From JBHELG01 sp046263195 (GTDB taxonomy: Bacteria; Actinomycetota; Nitriliruptoria; Nitriliruptorales; JAHWKO01), in assembly GCA_046263195.1 (NCBI GenBank), contig JBHELG010000068.1, positions 1 to 12,291 on the forward strand: a stretch of 12,291 bases of DNA. The letters are read 5' to 3'. The position numbers were made by a program, and so were the translations under genes. The notes beneath the pieces were generated by a model, which had not been told where the DNA came from, did not search any database, and saw only the letters and a list, made by a program, of their open reading frames with translations. Below, one piece after another: positions 6,420-12,291 of this stretch. Numbering within the stretch: position 1 is the first letter of the stretch; the number at the start of each line of letters is the position of its first letter.

Positions 6420-6863
6420 CTAGAAGGGGACGTCGTCCATCTCTGTCGCCGCTGGCACGCCGCCGAAGTCCTCCCCAGGGACCGAGGACGAGCTCGCGCG
6501 ACCGCCCTTCGCGAGCTTGGCGGAGGCAAAGCGCAGACTCGGGGCGATCTCATCCGCTTCGATCTCCGTGACCCACCTCGTCTGACCTTCGCGATCCTCA
6601 TAGGATCTGACGCGGAGTCGTCCGAGCACGACAACCCGGTCGCCGCGGTGAAGGCTCTCCGCGGCATTCTCGCCAAGGGAGCGCCAAGCGCTCACCGTCA
6701 TGAAGGTGGTCTCCCCGTCCTGCCAGTTGCCGTCGTTGTCGCGGTAGCGACGGGAGGAGGCGATGCGGATGGAGCAGACTGCTGCCCCGTTGCCCGTGAA
6801 ACGCAGGTCCGGCTCGTCGACGAGGTTACCGACCATCGTCACATAGTTTTCATGGCTGGCCAC
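6420..6863 (-). CDS. ssb: Single-stranded DNA-binding protein
   Basis: A 147-aa SSB. The OB-fold covers about residues 1-111 (NYVTMVGNLVDEPDLRFT..., SIRIASSRRYRDNDGNW, FMTVSAWRSLGENAAESLHRGDRVVVLGRLR, TEIEADEIAPSLRFA). A short Gly/Ser linker follows, then the C-terminal tip MDDVPF, the DDxPF peptide that binds replication partners. It protects single-stranded DNA and recruits replication and repair enzymes. The linker is shorter than in many actinobacterial SSBs. The start is GTG 6863 with AAGGAAGGAAG upstream. Its place between rpsF and rpsR, ahead of dnaB, is the usual arrangement. Confidence 0.96.
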   Translation of the reverse strand: MASHENYVTMVGNLVDEPDLRFTGNGAAVCSIRIASSRRYRDNDGNWQDGETTFMTVSAWRSLGENAAESLHRGDRVVVLGRLRVRSYEDREGQTRWVTEIEADEIAPSLRFASAKLAKGGRASSSSVPGEDFGGVPAATEMDDVPF

Positions 6864-6939
6864 GCTGACTTCCTTCCTTCGTCAGAACTCCGATTGGGCG
6901 GCGGCGAGCCGGCCGGCGCACCGGGTGAACCGCCCGGTG

Positions 6940-7263
6940 TCAGGCACGAACTCGAGGAGCCGAGGGCTTGCGCACCCGGATGTCGGGACGGAGAGTCTTG
7001 AAGCGCACGACGTTGTCGTTGATCTTCAGTTGCCGCTCGATCTCCATGAGCGGTTCGGGGTCCATCTCGAAATCCAGCACGGCGTAGTAGCCGTGATGCC
7101 GGTGGTCGATCTCGTAGGCGAGTTGCCGCCTGCCCCAGTAGTCCGTGTTCAGAACCTGGCCGCCGGAGCCGGTGACCTGGCTCTCCACACGTTGGACGAG
7201 CGCCCGGGCGCCTTCGTCGTCGAGGTCGTCGCTCAGGATGAGCATCATCTCGTAGTGACGCAT
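6940..7263 (-). CDS. rpsF: 30S ribosomal protein S6
   Basis: A 107-aa bS6, the first gene of the operon. It starts MRHYEMMLILSDDL and contains GGQVLNTDYWGRRQLAYEI, HHGYYAVLDFEM and the C-terminal DNVVRFKTLR, all family hallmarks of the ferredoxin-like S6 fold. S6 binds S18 in the 30S platform. The start is ATG 7263 with AAGGAG 7 nt upstream; a longer upstream open frame exists but has no ribosome binding site and is not conserved-looking. The distance to ssb is 76 bp. Confidence 0.97.
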   Translation of the reverse strand: MRHYEMMLILSDDLDDEGARALVQRVESQVTGSGGQVLNTDYWGRRQLAYEIDHRHHGYYAVLDFEMDPEPLMEIERQLKINDNVVRFKTLRPDIRVRKPSAPRVRA

Positions 7264-7337
7264 GAGCACTCCTTCGGGCCGTGGCCCCCAGAGTCGCAGC
7301 GTGATGGGCCGCCGTAGGGAGCAGGAGCAGTTGACCT

Positions 7338-7351
7338 CCCCCTTGCGGGGG
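7338..7351 (-). promoter_or_regulatory. GNRA-capped hairpin in rpsF leader
   Basis: Minus-strand CCCCC-GCAA-GGGGG forms a perfect 5-bp GC stem with a GCAA tetraloop, between the candidate promoter and the rpsF start. Leader structures upstream of rpsF are often used for autoregulation by S6:S18, but I cannot match this one to that known motif. Confidence 0.3.
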
Positions 7352-7378
7352 GCCGGCGAAACACGCCGAGGTGCTGGG

Positions 7379-7407
7379 ACGGTACCCCACGGTCGCCTCC
7401 GCCTCAA
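7379..7407 (-). promoter_or_regulatory. Candidate promoter of the rpsF-dnaB operon
   Basis: On the minus strand, TTGAGG (7407-7402) is followed by exactly 17 nt and then TACCGT (7384-7379). This fits a housekeeping sigma factor of Actinomycetota, TTGAnn and TAnnnT. The implied leader is about 110 nt before rpsF. It is the best match in the intergenic region but rests on pattern only. Confidence 0.4.
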
Positions 7408-7618
7408 CACGAGTGACAGGAGCCGGTTCCAGCGAGGCATGCAGGACCAGGCTCCGACTGTTCACGATGGAAGGTTAGGTGACGGGTGAGACAGCTCATC
7501 CCACATTTGCCGGACCTGTGGATGAGGACGCCTCGGGTCAGGGAAAGGGCGCGTGCCCAACTTGCGTATTGCGAGCGTGACAGGTGAGGTGACCTGGACC
7601 GGCGCCTCGTGTGGCGGG

Positions 7619-8398
7619 CTACGACCAAGGGGGCCGGAACAGCACGAACTTGCCAAAAGCCCCCGCTGTCACGAGGAGTGTCGCGATCGCAATGCCTACC
7701 ACGAGCCCGGTCGAGGGTGCCTGCGGTCTCGCCGGGACCTCCAAGGCCAGCTGGGCGGGCGGCTCTTCTGGTTCCTCGGCCATGATCGGCGGAGGGCCAC
7801 CCTCGGGCAAGATGCTCAACGGGTCACGTCGGGGCGCTACTGCAGGGGGGATGGGCTGGGGGGCGGGCTCCGGAGCCGGAGGCGCATTGGCGTACGACAA
7901 TCCGGGCACGGCCGCCATCCGGGGCCGCGCCGGTGGTGCGGCTTGTGCTGGGGGTGCCTGGGGAGGTGGCGGGGCGGGGCCTGTGGTGGAGCCTGGCTGT
8001 CGCTGGCCTCCTCCTTGAGGCGGTGGGGCCGGGGCCGGCCCGGAAGATGGTGGCGGCGCTTTGGCCGCGACGACTTCCACGTGCCCGACCATGGCCGGCA
8101 GCACCTTGCAGCGATAGGCGTAGATGCCCGGCTTGCGGAATGTGTGGCTGAACTTGCGGCCGGCGGCCCGGCACGAGGGGGCGCTGCAATTGCGGTCGGA
8201 GTCGAAGCTCCCGTCTACAGCGGTGACCGTGTGCTGGGACGCATCCCAGGTCCAGACGACCGTGTCCCCGGCCTGCACCTGCACGGCTCGAGGGTCATAG
8301 CTGTTCGCGCGTACCCGCACCCCCTTCTCCGCGGCGTAGCCGGACGGGGCAAAAGGAATCACGGCGACAACGGCCGCGAGAACCGCCCTCGCGAGCAT
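7619..8398 (-). CDS. Secreted, membrane-anchored cupredoxin-like protein
   Basis: A 259-aa product from ATG 8398; GTG 8425 is also possible and gives a longer n-region. A signal peptide (about 1-23, ending SGYAA) precedes a plastocyanin/azurin-type beta-sandwich (about 25-111). It has VQAGDTVVWTWD, SQHTVTA (His56), FSHTFRKPGIYAYRC (Cys97) and MVGHVEV (Met103). The usual site is Cys-x2-His-P-x-Met; here Leu100 replaces the His, so a classical type 1 copper site is not complete. Cys71 and Cys76 (CSAPSC) may form a disulfide. Residues about 114-230 are Pro/Ala/Gln-rich and probably span the wall. A transmembrane helix (about 231-254) and short tail end the protein. It would face outside, either as an electron carrier with an altered site or as a structural domain. 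Confidence 0.8.
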   Translation of the reverse strand: MLARAVLAAVVAVIPFAPSGYAAEKGVRVRANSYDPRAVQVQAGDTVVWTWDASQHTVTAVDGSFDSDRNCSAPSCRAAGRKFSHTFRKPGIYAYRCKVLPAMVGHVEVVAAKAPPPSSGPAPAPPPQGGGQRQPGSTTGPAPPPPQAPPAQAAPPARPRMAAVPGLSYANAPPAPEPAPQPIPPAVAPRRDPLSILPEGGPPPIMAEEPEEPPAQLALEVPARPQAPSTGLVVGIAIATLLVTAGAFGKFVLFRPPWS

Positions 8399-8497
8399 GG
8401 ATCGAAGCCCACATCCCCGTGTCACGGTGCCCGACCGTAGCGAAATGTTCCCCGTTGAGCCAACCGTCCGAACCAAGCCGCAGGCACTGCCTTGCCG

Positions 8498-8528
8498 CAG
8501 CTGCACGTTGGCCGAAGCGGCCTAGCTG
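8498..8528 (-). terminator. Nested hairpin downstream of M20 peptidase gene
   Basis: CAGCT (8498-8502) pairs with AGCTG (8524-8528), and GGCC (8510-8513) pairs with GGCC (8519-8522) around GAAGC. It lies about 60 bp past the M20 stop and upstream of the cupredoxin gene. No T-tract follows. A tentative terminator or processing site. Confidence 0.3.
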
Positions 8529-8585
8529 GCACTCCCCCTCGAGCATGCTGCCGGGACAGCTCAGCCCGGGACTGCGAGAGGGACC

Positions 8586-9797
8586 TCAGCGAGGAGACAG
8601 CTGCCCGCAGGTGGGAGGAGGCGCGCACGCAACCACCCGCGGGATGAGCTCGGCGAGCATTGCGATGCGGCGTGGGATGTCAGCGACCAGGACGTGCTCA
8701 TGGTCGGCATGGGCACCATCACCCGCGGGGCCGAGCCCGTCGAGCACAGCGGCACCGGCCGCAGCGGCATAGTTCCCATCCGAAGCCCCGCCCGTGATCT
8801 GACTTGGGAGCTCGACGCCGACCACCGCGGCCGCGGCTTGGAGGGCTGGCAACAGTAGTTCGGAGGCCTCGACCTGGAGGGGCGGCCGGTTGATCTCGAG
8901 CTCGGCGGTGAGGGTGGCACCGTTTGCGGGGACGAGGTGGGAGAGAGCGTCTCGTACGCGGTCGATCTCGCCGGGCTGGAAGAAGCGCACATCGATGCGG
9001 AGGACGGCCCTCTCGGGGACGGTATTCGTCGTAGCCCCCGCCTGGAGCACGGTCGGTGTCACGCTCGTGCCGGTCGCAGGGTCGCTGAGAGCGGCGATCT
9101 CCGGTAGAAGGGGGCCGAGGGCCACGGCCGCATTGATGCCCTTGTGTGGTTCAGCTCCGGCGTGTGCCGCGCGACCGATCACCGTCACGGTGCCCAGCGC
9201 CACGCCCTTCCGACCACGCTTGACCGCACCTCCCGGCCCGCAGGGCTCGAGCACCAGCACGCGGCCGCAGTGGCTCGCCTCCTGTTCGATGTGGCGCCGG
9301 GAACGAGGGCTGCCGATCTCCTCGTCCGCCGTGACGAGCAGACGGACGGGAGGCAGGCGCCCAGCTCTGCGCAATCCGGCGAGGGCGTGAAGCGCCACGA
9401 TCAGACCCGCCTTCATATCGAAGACACCAGGCCCATGCGCCCTTCCGTCGCTGACCGTGAAGGGAAGGTGGGCCAGCGTGCCGGGGGGCCAGACGGTGTC
9501 GAGATGGCCGAGCAGGAGCACGGGGGCGACCCCCGCCGGTCCTGCCTCATGCGACTCCCGGCGGCGCCCCTCCTCCCCTTGGACGACATCACCACCGGCC
9601 CAGGTGACCCGTCCGTCCGCTCCGACCTCGGGCTCCCCTCCGAGGCGGGCGGCAAGAAGCTCGGCAAGGCGCTGGCCGCACGCGTGGCAGCCGTCACGGT
9701 CTACCGAATACGACTCCGCCTCGACGAGCGTCTCGAGGTCGGAGAGCACCTCGGTCAGATCGTCGGGTAGATAGGTTGAGGCGACCGGCGTAGTCAC
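8586..9797 (-). CDS. M20 family metallopeptidase (carboxypeptidase G2-like)
   Basis: A 403-aa di-zinc hydrolase of the M20/ArgE/CPG2 family. The metal and catalytic residues are visible: GHLDTVW (His98, Asp100), GPGVFDMKAG (bridging Asp127), TADEEIGS (catalytic Glu159, ligand Glu160), LEPC (Glu184) and GDGAH (His363). The lid/dimerisation domain spans about 200-310 and includes GRAAHAG and the TNTVPERA segment. The order and spacing resemble carboxypeptidase G2, which removes C-terminal glutamate from folates, but many relatives hydrolyse other N-acyl amino acids, so the substrate is open. No signal peptide is visible, so it is probably cytoplasmic. An extra Glu/Arg-rich loop lies at about 72-88. 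The start is GTG 9797, with only a weak ribosome binding site. It stands between two secreted-protein genes on the same strand. Confidence 0.9.
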   Translation of the reverse strand: MTTPVASTYLPDDLTEVLSDLETLVEAESYSVDRDGCHACGQRLAELLAARLGGEPEVGADGRVTWAGGDVVQGEEGRRRESHEAGPAGVAPVLLLGHLDTVWPPGTLAHLPFTVSDGRAHGPGVFDMKAGLIVALHALAGLRRAGRLPPVRLLVTADEEIGSPRSRRHIEQEASHCGRVLVLEPCGPGGAVKRGRKGVALGTVTVIGRAAHAGAEPHKGINAAVALGPLLPEIAALSDPATGTSVTPTVLQAGATTNTVPERAVLRIDVRFFQPGEIDRVRDALSHLVPANGATLTAELEINRPPLQVEASELLLPALQAAAAVVGVELPSQITGGASDGNYAAAAGAAVLDGLGPAGDGAHADHEHVLVADIPRRIAMLAELIPRVVACAPPPTCGQLSPR

Positions 9798-9960
9798 GTT
9801 CCAGAATGTAGTGGTAGGTCGTGGAGGTCGCTCGGGCTTCCCACCTCCTCCCCGGCAAAGCCGTGGCGCTCACGCCGGCACGACACGCCGCGAAGCCTCG
9901 CCAGCGTCAGGCCGGAGAGGGTGAACTACCCCTCTGACTCGTGTCCAGGTCTTTCCCACC

Positions 9961-9978
9961 CGACGACCTTCGGTCGCC
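9961..9978 (-). terminator. Possible hairpin after the Ala/Pro-rich protein gene
   Basis: CGACGACC and GGTCGCCG flank a TTC loop, giving a stem with one mismatch about 40 bp beyond the stop of the minus-strand gene ending at 10015. No T-tract. A weak candidate. Confidence 0.25.
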
Positions 9979-10014
9979 GTCCCGGCGCGGCGAGGCTCGA
10001 ACTACGGCGATACG

Positions 10015-10752
10015 TCACGTGGCCCGGGGCGTGGAGCGTTTCAAGCCCAACTCGGCGACGAGTGCCGCGGTCGCAGCAACCAGCAGGGCCACCGCGATGA
10101 GCGCCTCGGCCAGCAGGCCCTGGGGCAAGATGCGCACGGGCTGCACCTGGTGCTCCAAAGTCGGGGCATCTGGTGGGGCCAGCGGCAGGTTCAAGCTTCG
10201 CGCAAGCGGTTCCGCAACGAGTACGAGCGCGGACGGTGCTGCCGACAGCGCCTCAGCGACCAGAGGCGCGAAGCTGGTGTCATTGGCGAGCAGCAGGGTG
10301 GCGGCATACACACGCAGACCCGAGGCGCTCCCGGGAGTGAGGGTGCTCATGTCGCTCAGCGCCGCGGCCATCGGCGTCCCGGCGAATGGTGCAGGAGCCG
10401 GCGCGGGTGCCGGCGGCGGGCTGGAGACCAGGGCAGGAGCGGGGCTTGCCGGCTGCCTCAGCATCCCGGTGGCCCCGGTAACCGTCTTCTGGGCCGTGTT
10501 GGAGATCGTGTTCGTCACAGGTTGGAGCGGGGTGCCGTTCCCGACCTGCTGGATCGTGCCCGTGGTTGTGCCCGCCCCCTTGTCCACGGTGTTCACGAGG
10601 CCGTCTGCGGGCGGAGCCGTCACTGCAGCCGTTTCCGAGGAGAGGTTCTCCGACCCAGCAGCTAGGACGGGCGGCAGGGCTACCGCCGTCGCGATGGTGA
10701 GGACAACGATGGTGCATAGCCTCAAGGCTTGCTGACGACCCGAGATGGTCAT
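10015..10752 (-). CDS. Secreted Ala/Pro-rich membrane-anchored protein, unknown function
   Basis: A 245-aa product from ATG 10752, chosen because AGGGGA lies about 6 nt upstream and a clear signal peptide then follows (Arg6, Arg11, hydrophobic core 13-32, ending VLAAG). Residues about 50-96 are Thr/Asn/Gly-rich with loosely repeated elements (GLVNTVDKGAG, TTTGTIQQVGNG, VTNTISNTAQKTVTGATG). A Pro/Ala linker (PPPAPAPAPAPF, about 112-123) leads to an Ala/Leu-rich segment, and a transmembrane helix (about 211-236) with a short basic tail ends the protein. I recognise no catalytic domain. Signal, low-complexity extracellular part, C-terminal helix and basic tail suggest a surface-displayed type I membrane protein. 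The layout parallels the cupredoxin-like protein two genes away. Confidence 0.75.
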   Translation of the reverse strand: MTISGRQQALRLCTIVVLTIATAVALPPVLAAGSENLSSETAAVTAPPADGLVNTVDKGAGTTTGTIQQVGNGTPLQPVTNTISNTAQKTVTGATGMLRQPASPAPALVSSPPPAPAPAPAPFAGTPMAAALSDMSTLTPGSASGLRVYAATLLLANDTSFAPLVAEALSAAPSALVLVAEPLARSLNLPLAPPDAPTLEHQVQPVRILPQGLLAEALIAVALLVAATAALVAELGLKRSTPRAT

Positions 10753-10871
10753 GGGAGTCCCCTGAACAAGACAGACTGTCGCGTGCTGGTCATCGGAGGG
10801 AGCATCTTGAGAGAATACGTTCGCTCGAATCCTGCTCACCAGGCCAGGAGGCCATAGTCGGCCCGTAATTC

Positions 10872-11257
10872 TTGACCGATATGCTGACGCTGAACCATGC
10901 GTCCGCCGCTGTGCAGCACGAGGAGCACCCGGCAACTCTCCCGAACTCGCGTCAGCGGCGGGGCGTCATCGACACCGAGGCCGAGCTATTCGAAGCGTGG
11001 CGCGCCGAAGCTCTCAGCACGGACCACAACGGCCACCGCCGCAGCGTCCTCATGATCGTCGCCACGAACGAGCAGGCGGCCACTCATGAGCGAAAGAGCC
11101 ACATTGCCCTGATCGCCACCGGTGCCGTCGCTGACGGGCCCACCACCCCCAGCTGCGCGACAACGTCGCCTCCGTCGGCGACCACGTCGTCACCCGCCGC
11201 AACGACCGTCGGCTCAACGCGGCTCAGCTGCCCGCCAGTGCGTCTATCGCCTCTTGA
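10872..11257 (+). pseudogene. Fragment of MobF-family relaxase/helicase (TrwC/TraA type), frameshifted
   Basis: The first frame gives GVIDTEAELFEAWRAEA, then RSVLMIVATNEQAATHER and IATGAVADGPTT. A second frame, entered at a C5 run (11146-11150), continues QLRDNVASVGDHVVTRRNDRRLNAAQ and stops at 11257. Restoring one C joins them. This matches the C-terminal RecD-like helicase part of MobF relaxases, where a W..D/E, S-hL-IAATNEQV, LRD, GD-VVTRRNDRRL order is characteristic. The full protein is usually over 1000 aa, so only about 100-125 residues survive, with no relaxase domain, Walker motifs or proper start. The stretch before about 10940 does not clearly belong. It shows that conjugative or mobilisable DNA once sat here. 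Confidence 0.7.
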
Positions 11258-11435
11258 AGGTGATGCCACGCAGCACGCGAAGCGCCTGAGGGCGCCACCT
11301 CCCTGGCCTGCTCAGCCTTGACGGGAGTTCCGAATTAGCTTGCGGCGACTGCGGAGGGTGGCCGTAGGCGGTGTGAAGGACGAAGAATCCGCCCGGCATT
11401 CACTCGTAGACATCGCCCGGCTACGGTTCGGACTT
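11258..11435. other. Spacer between relaxase remnant and LigD fragment
   Basis: 178 bp without a recognisable gene. An open frame from TTG 11340 runs in phase into the LigD fragment, but its first 32 codons look non-homologous and have no ribosome binding site at a usable distance. Confidence 0.35.
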
Positions 11436-11853
11436 GTGATTGACGACCAGGTGCTCGACATCGCCGGGCGTACCGTCACGGTTACCAATCCGAGCAAGAT
11501 CTTCTTCCCTGAGCGTGGGGAGACGAAGCTCGACCTGGTTCGGTACTATCCCACGGTCGCAGAGTCGTTCCTGCGCGCCGCTGGCGGGCGGCCCACTCTC
11601 ATGCAGCGCTTTCCCAACGGCGCGCAGGGTAGCTCGTTCTTCCAGAAGCGCGTCCCCAAAGACGTGCCGGAGTGGCTGCAGACGACGATCGTCACCACGC
11701 CCAACGGGACGACCTCGCGCGCGCTGGTGTTGGCCGACATGGTGCACGTGGTCTGGGCGGTGAACCTGGCCTGCCTCGGCTTTCACCTCTGGCCCTATCT
11801 CCACGACCGCCCCGCCGTCGCCGACGAGCTGCGGCTCGACCTCGATCCCCAGC
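11436..11853 (+). pseudogene. LigD-type polymerase-domain gene, 3' truncated
   Basis: From GTG 11436 about 139 codons encode the N-terminal part of a LigD polymerase/primase domain used in bacterial non-homologous end joining. Visible are GRTVTVTNPSKIFFPERGETKLDLVRYY, GRPTLMQRFPNG, FFQKRVPKDVPEWL, ADMVHVVWAVNL, LGFHLWPY and ADELRLDLDPQP. The last holds the DxD metal-binding pair of archaeo-eukaryotic primase-type polymerases. Homology stops right after DPQP at about 11853, where IS481-family sequence begins on the other strand. More than half of the domain (family length roughly 280-300 aa) is missing, so the gene cannot be functional. Beyond the junction the frame runs on as nonsense. The start is uncertain; TTG 11340 and GTG 11373 are alternatives. 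Confidence 0.85.
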
Positions 11854-12206
11854 CCGTGGCGCAGCAGACAGCGGTAGATCGCCGACACGGAAGGCAACGC
11901 CTCGATCCCACGCTGTTCCAGCTCCCAACGCAACCGACGCGGCCCCCACTCCGGATACAGCCGACGCAACGTGCAGACCTTTGCCTCCACCTCCCCCGGC
12001 ATCTGATGAGGGCAATCTCGGGGGCGGTGCGAGCGGTCCGCTAGCGCACCCAGCCCCCCGGCCTCCCAGCGGCGGATCCAGGCATGCACGGTTTGGCGTG
12101 ACACGCCGTAGCGGGCGGCAACCTCGACCACCGTGCGGCCGTCCTTCACCACCTCCAGCACCGCCTGATAGCGCTGCTCGACCACGCTGAGCACCACCAG
12201 CCCCAC
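11847..12206 (-). pseudogene. IS481-family transposase, N-terminal fragment
   Basis: From GTG 12206 (GGAGGAG about 5 nt upstream) about 119 codons give the N-terminal helix-turn-helix region of an IS481-type transposase: VVEQRYQAVLEVVKDG, VVEVAARYGVSRQTVHAWIRRWEAGGLGALADRSHRP, CPHQMPGEVEAKVC, PEWGPRRLRWEL and SAIYRCLLRHGL. Homology ends at RHGL. The following codons are the reverse complement of the LigD gene, so the DDE catalytic domain (rve, about 200 aa) is absent. A full-length enzyme is about 320-400 aa. GTG 12197 is an alternative start. Confidence 0.85.
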
Positions 12207-12291
12207 CCCGACTCCTCCCGTCCGGTCGCACCGGAACGGAAGCAGCGGGTCGTGGTGTCAAGGCTCCACCGAAACCGGTGTCAACCATCAA
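11847..12291 (-). mobile_element. Truncated IS481-family insertion sequence
   Basis: This comprises the transposase fragment plus its upstream end. At the right edge the minus strand reads TTGATGGTTGACACCGG, which looks like the terminal inverted repeat region of actinobacterial IS481 elements; the outermost bases probably lie just outside the window. TTGACACC occurs twice on the minus strand (12284-12277 and 12261-12254) ahead of the transposase start. The other end of the element, with its inverted repeat, is missing at the junction near 11850. Confidence 0.7.

Larger units (their letters stand above)
7264..7618. other. Intergenic region upstream of rpsF
   Basis: 355 bp between the rpsF start and the stop of the cupredoxin-like gene. 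It holds the rpsF ribosome binding site, the leader hairpin and the candidate promoter listed separately. I see no other gene here; open frames that cross it lack starts and family features. Confidence 0.5.

Noticed and set aside
7338..7351. Known S6:S18 leader RNA
   Set aside because: A hairpin is present, but I could not identify the conserved binding loop of the described motif, so it is listed only as a generic leader hairpin.
7553..8440. Long plus-strand open frame opposite the cupredoxin gene
   Set aside because: A Gly/Arg-rich shadow of the Pro/Ala-rich minus-strand gene, with no motif of its own.
9941..10735. 264-aa plus-strand open frame opposite the Ala/Pro-rich secreted protein
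   Set aside because: The minus-strand frame has a ribosome binding site, signal peptide and transmembrane helix; the plus-strand frame is Ala/Gly low complexity without these.
10810..10830. LexA (SOS) box near GAATACGTTCG upstream of the secreted-protein gene
   Set aside because: It contains one half-site only; the second half of CGAAC-N4-GTTCG does not match.

Overview
High-GC bacterial chromosome fragment, most likely Actinomycetota. The grounds are very high GC with many GTG/TTG starts, the gene order rpsF-ssb-rpsR-rplI-dnaB, a PIG-V-type mannosyltransferase, an Excalibur lipoprotein, and an actinobacterial-style SDR. The sequence does not fix the genus.

Layout. (1) 1-376 looks like the end of an integrated element. 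It holds the first 33 codons of a probable HTH regulator on the minus strand, then an isolated 3' half of tRNA-Gly(CCC) that starts cleanly at the anticodon loop, as expected of an integrase attachment-site remnant. (2) 479-1869 is a two-gene plus-strand unit, a GT-C mannosyltransferase overlapping a small Excalibur lipoprotein by a GTGA junction. (3) 2025-2283 is a frameshifted minus-strand remnant of an M23 (LytM) peptidase. (4) 2439-4067 has a minus-strand S1-domain protein and a divergent plus-strand pair, an SDR oxidoreductase and a 3Fe-4S-type ferredoxin. The divergent spacer carries a 50-bp tandem repeat, and each copy holds a long inverted repeat. (5) 4100-7263 is the conserved minus-strand rpsF-ssb-rpsR-rplI-dnaB operon (ribosomal proteins, single-strand binding protein, replicative helicase), with a candidate promoter and leader hairpin upstream. 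(6) 7619-10752 holds three minus-strand genes: a secreted, membrane-anchored cupredoxin-like protein, an M20 (carboxypeptidase G2-like) metallopeptidase, and a secreted Ala/Pro-rich membrane-anchored protein of unknown function. (7) 10872-12291 is a graveyard of mobile or exchange-associated genes: a frameshifted MobF relaxase/helicase fragment, a 5' fragment of a LigD-type polymerase-domain gene, and a truncated IS481-family element joined to it in opposite orientation.

The housekeeping replication/translation operon is therefore bracketed by mobile-DNA debris on both sides. I found no convincing new multi-gene system. The points most worth checking are the tRNA-half junction, the repeat-laden S1/SDR divergent region with its start-codon puzzle, the cupredoxin lacking a canonical copper-ligand histidine, and the LigD/IS481 fusion junction.
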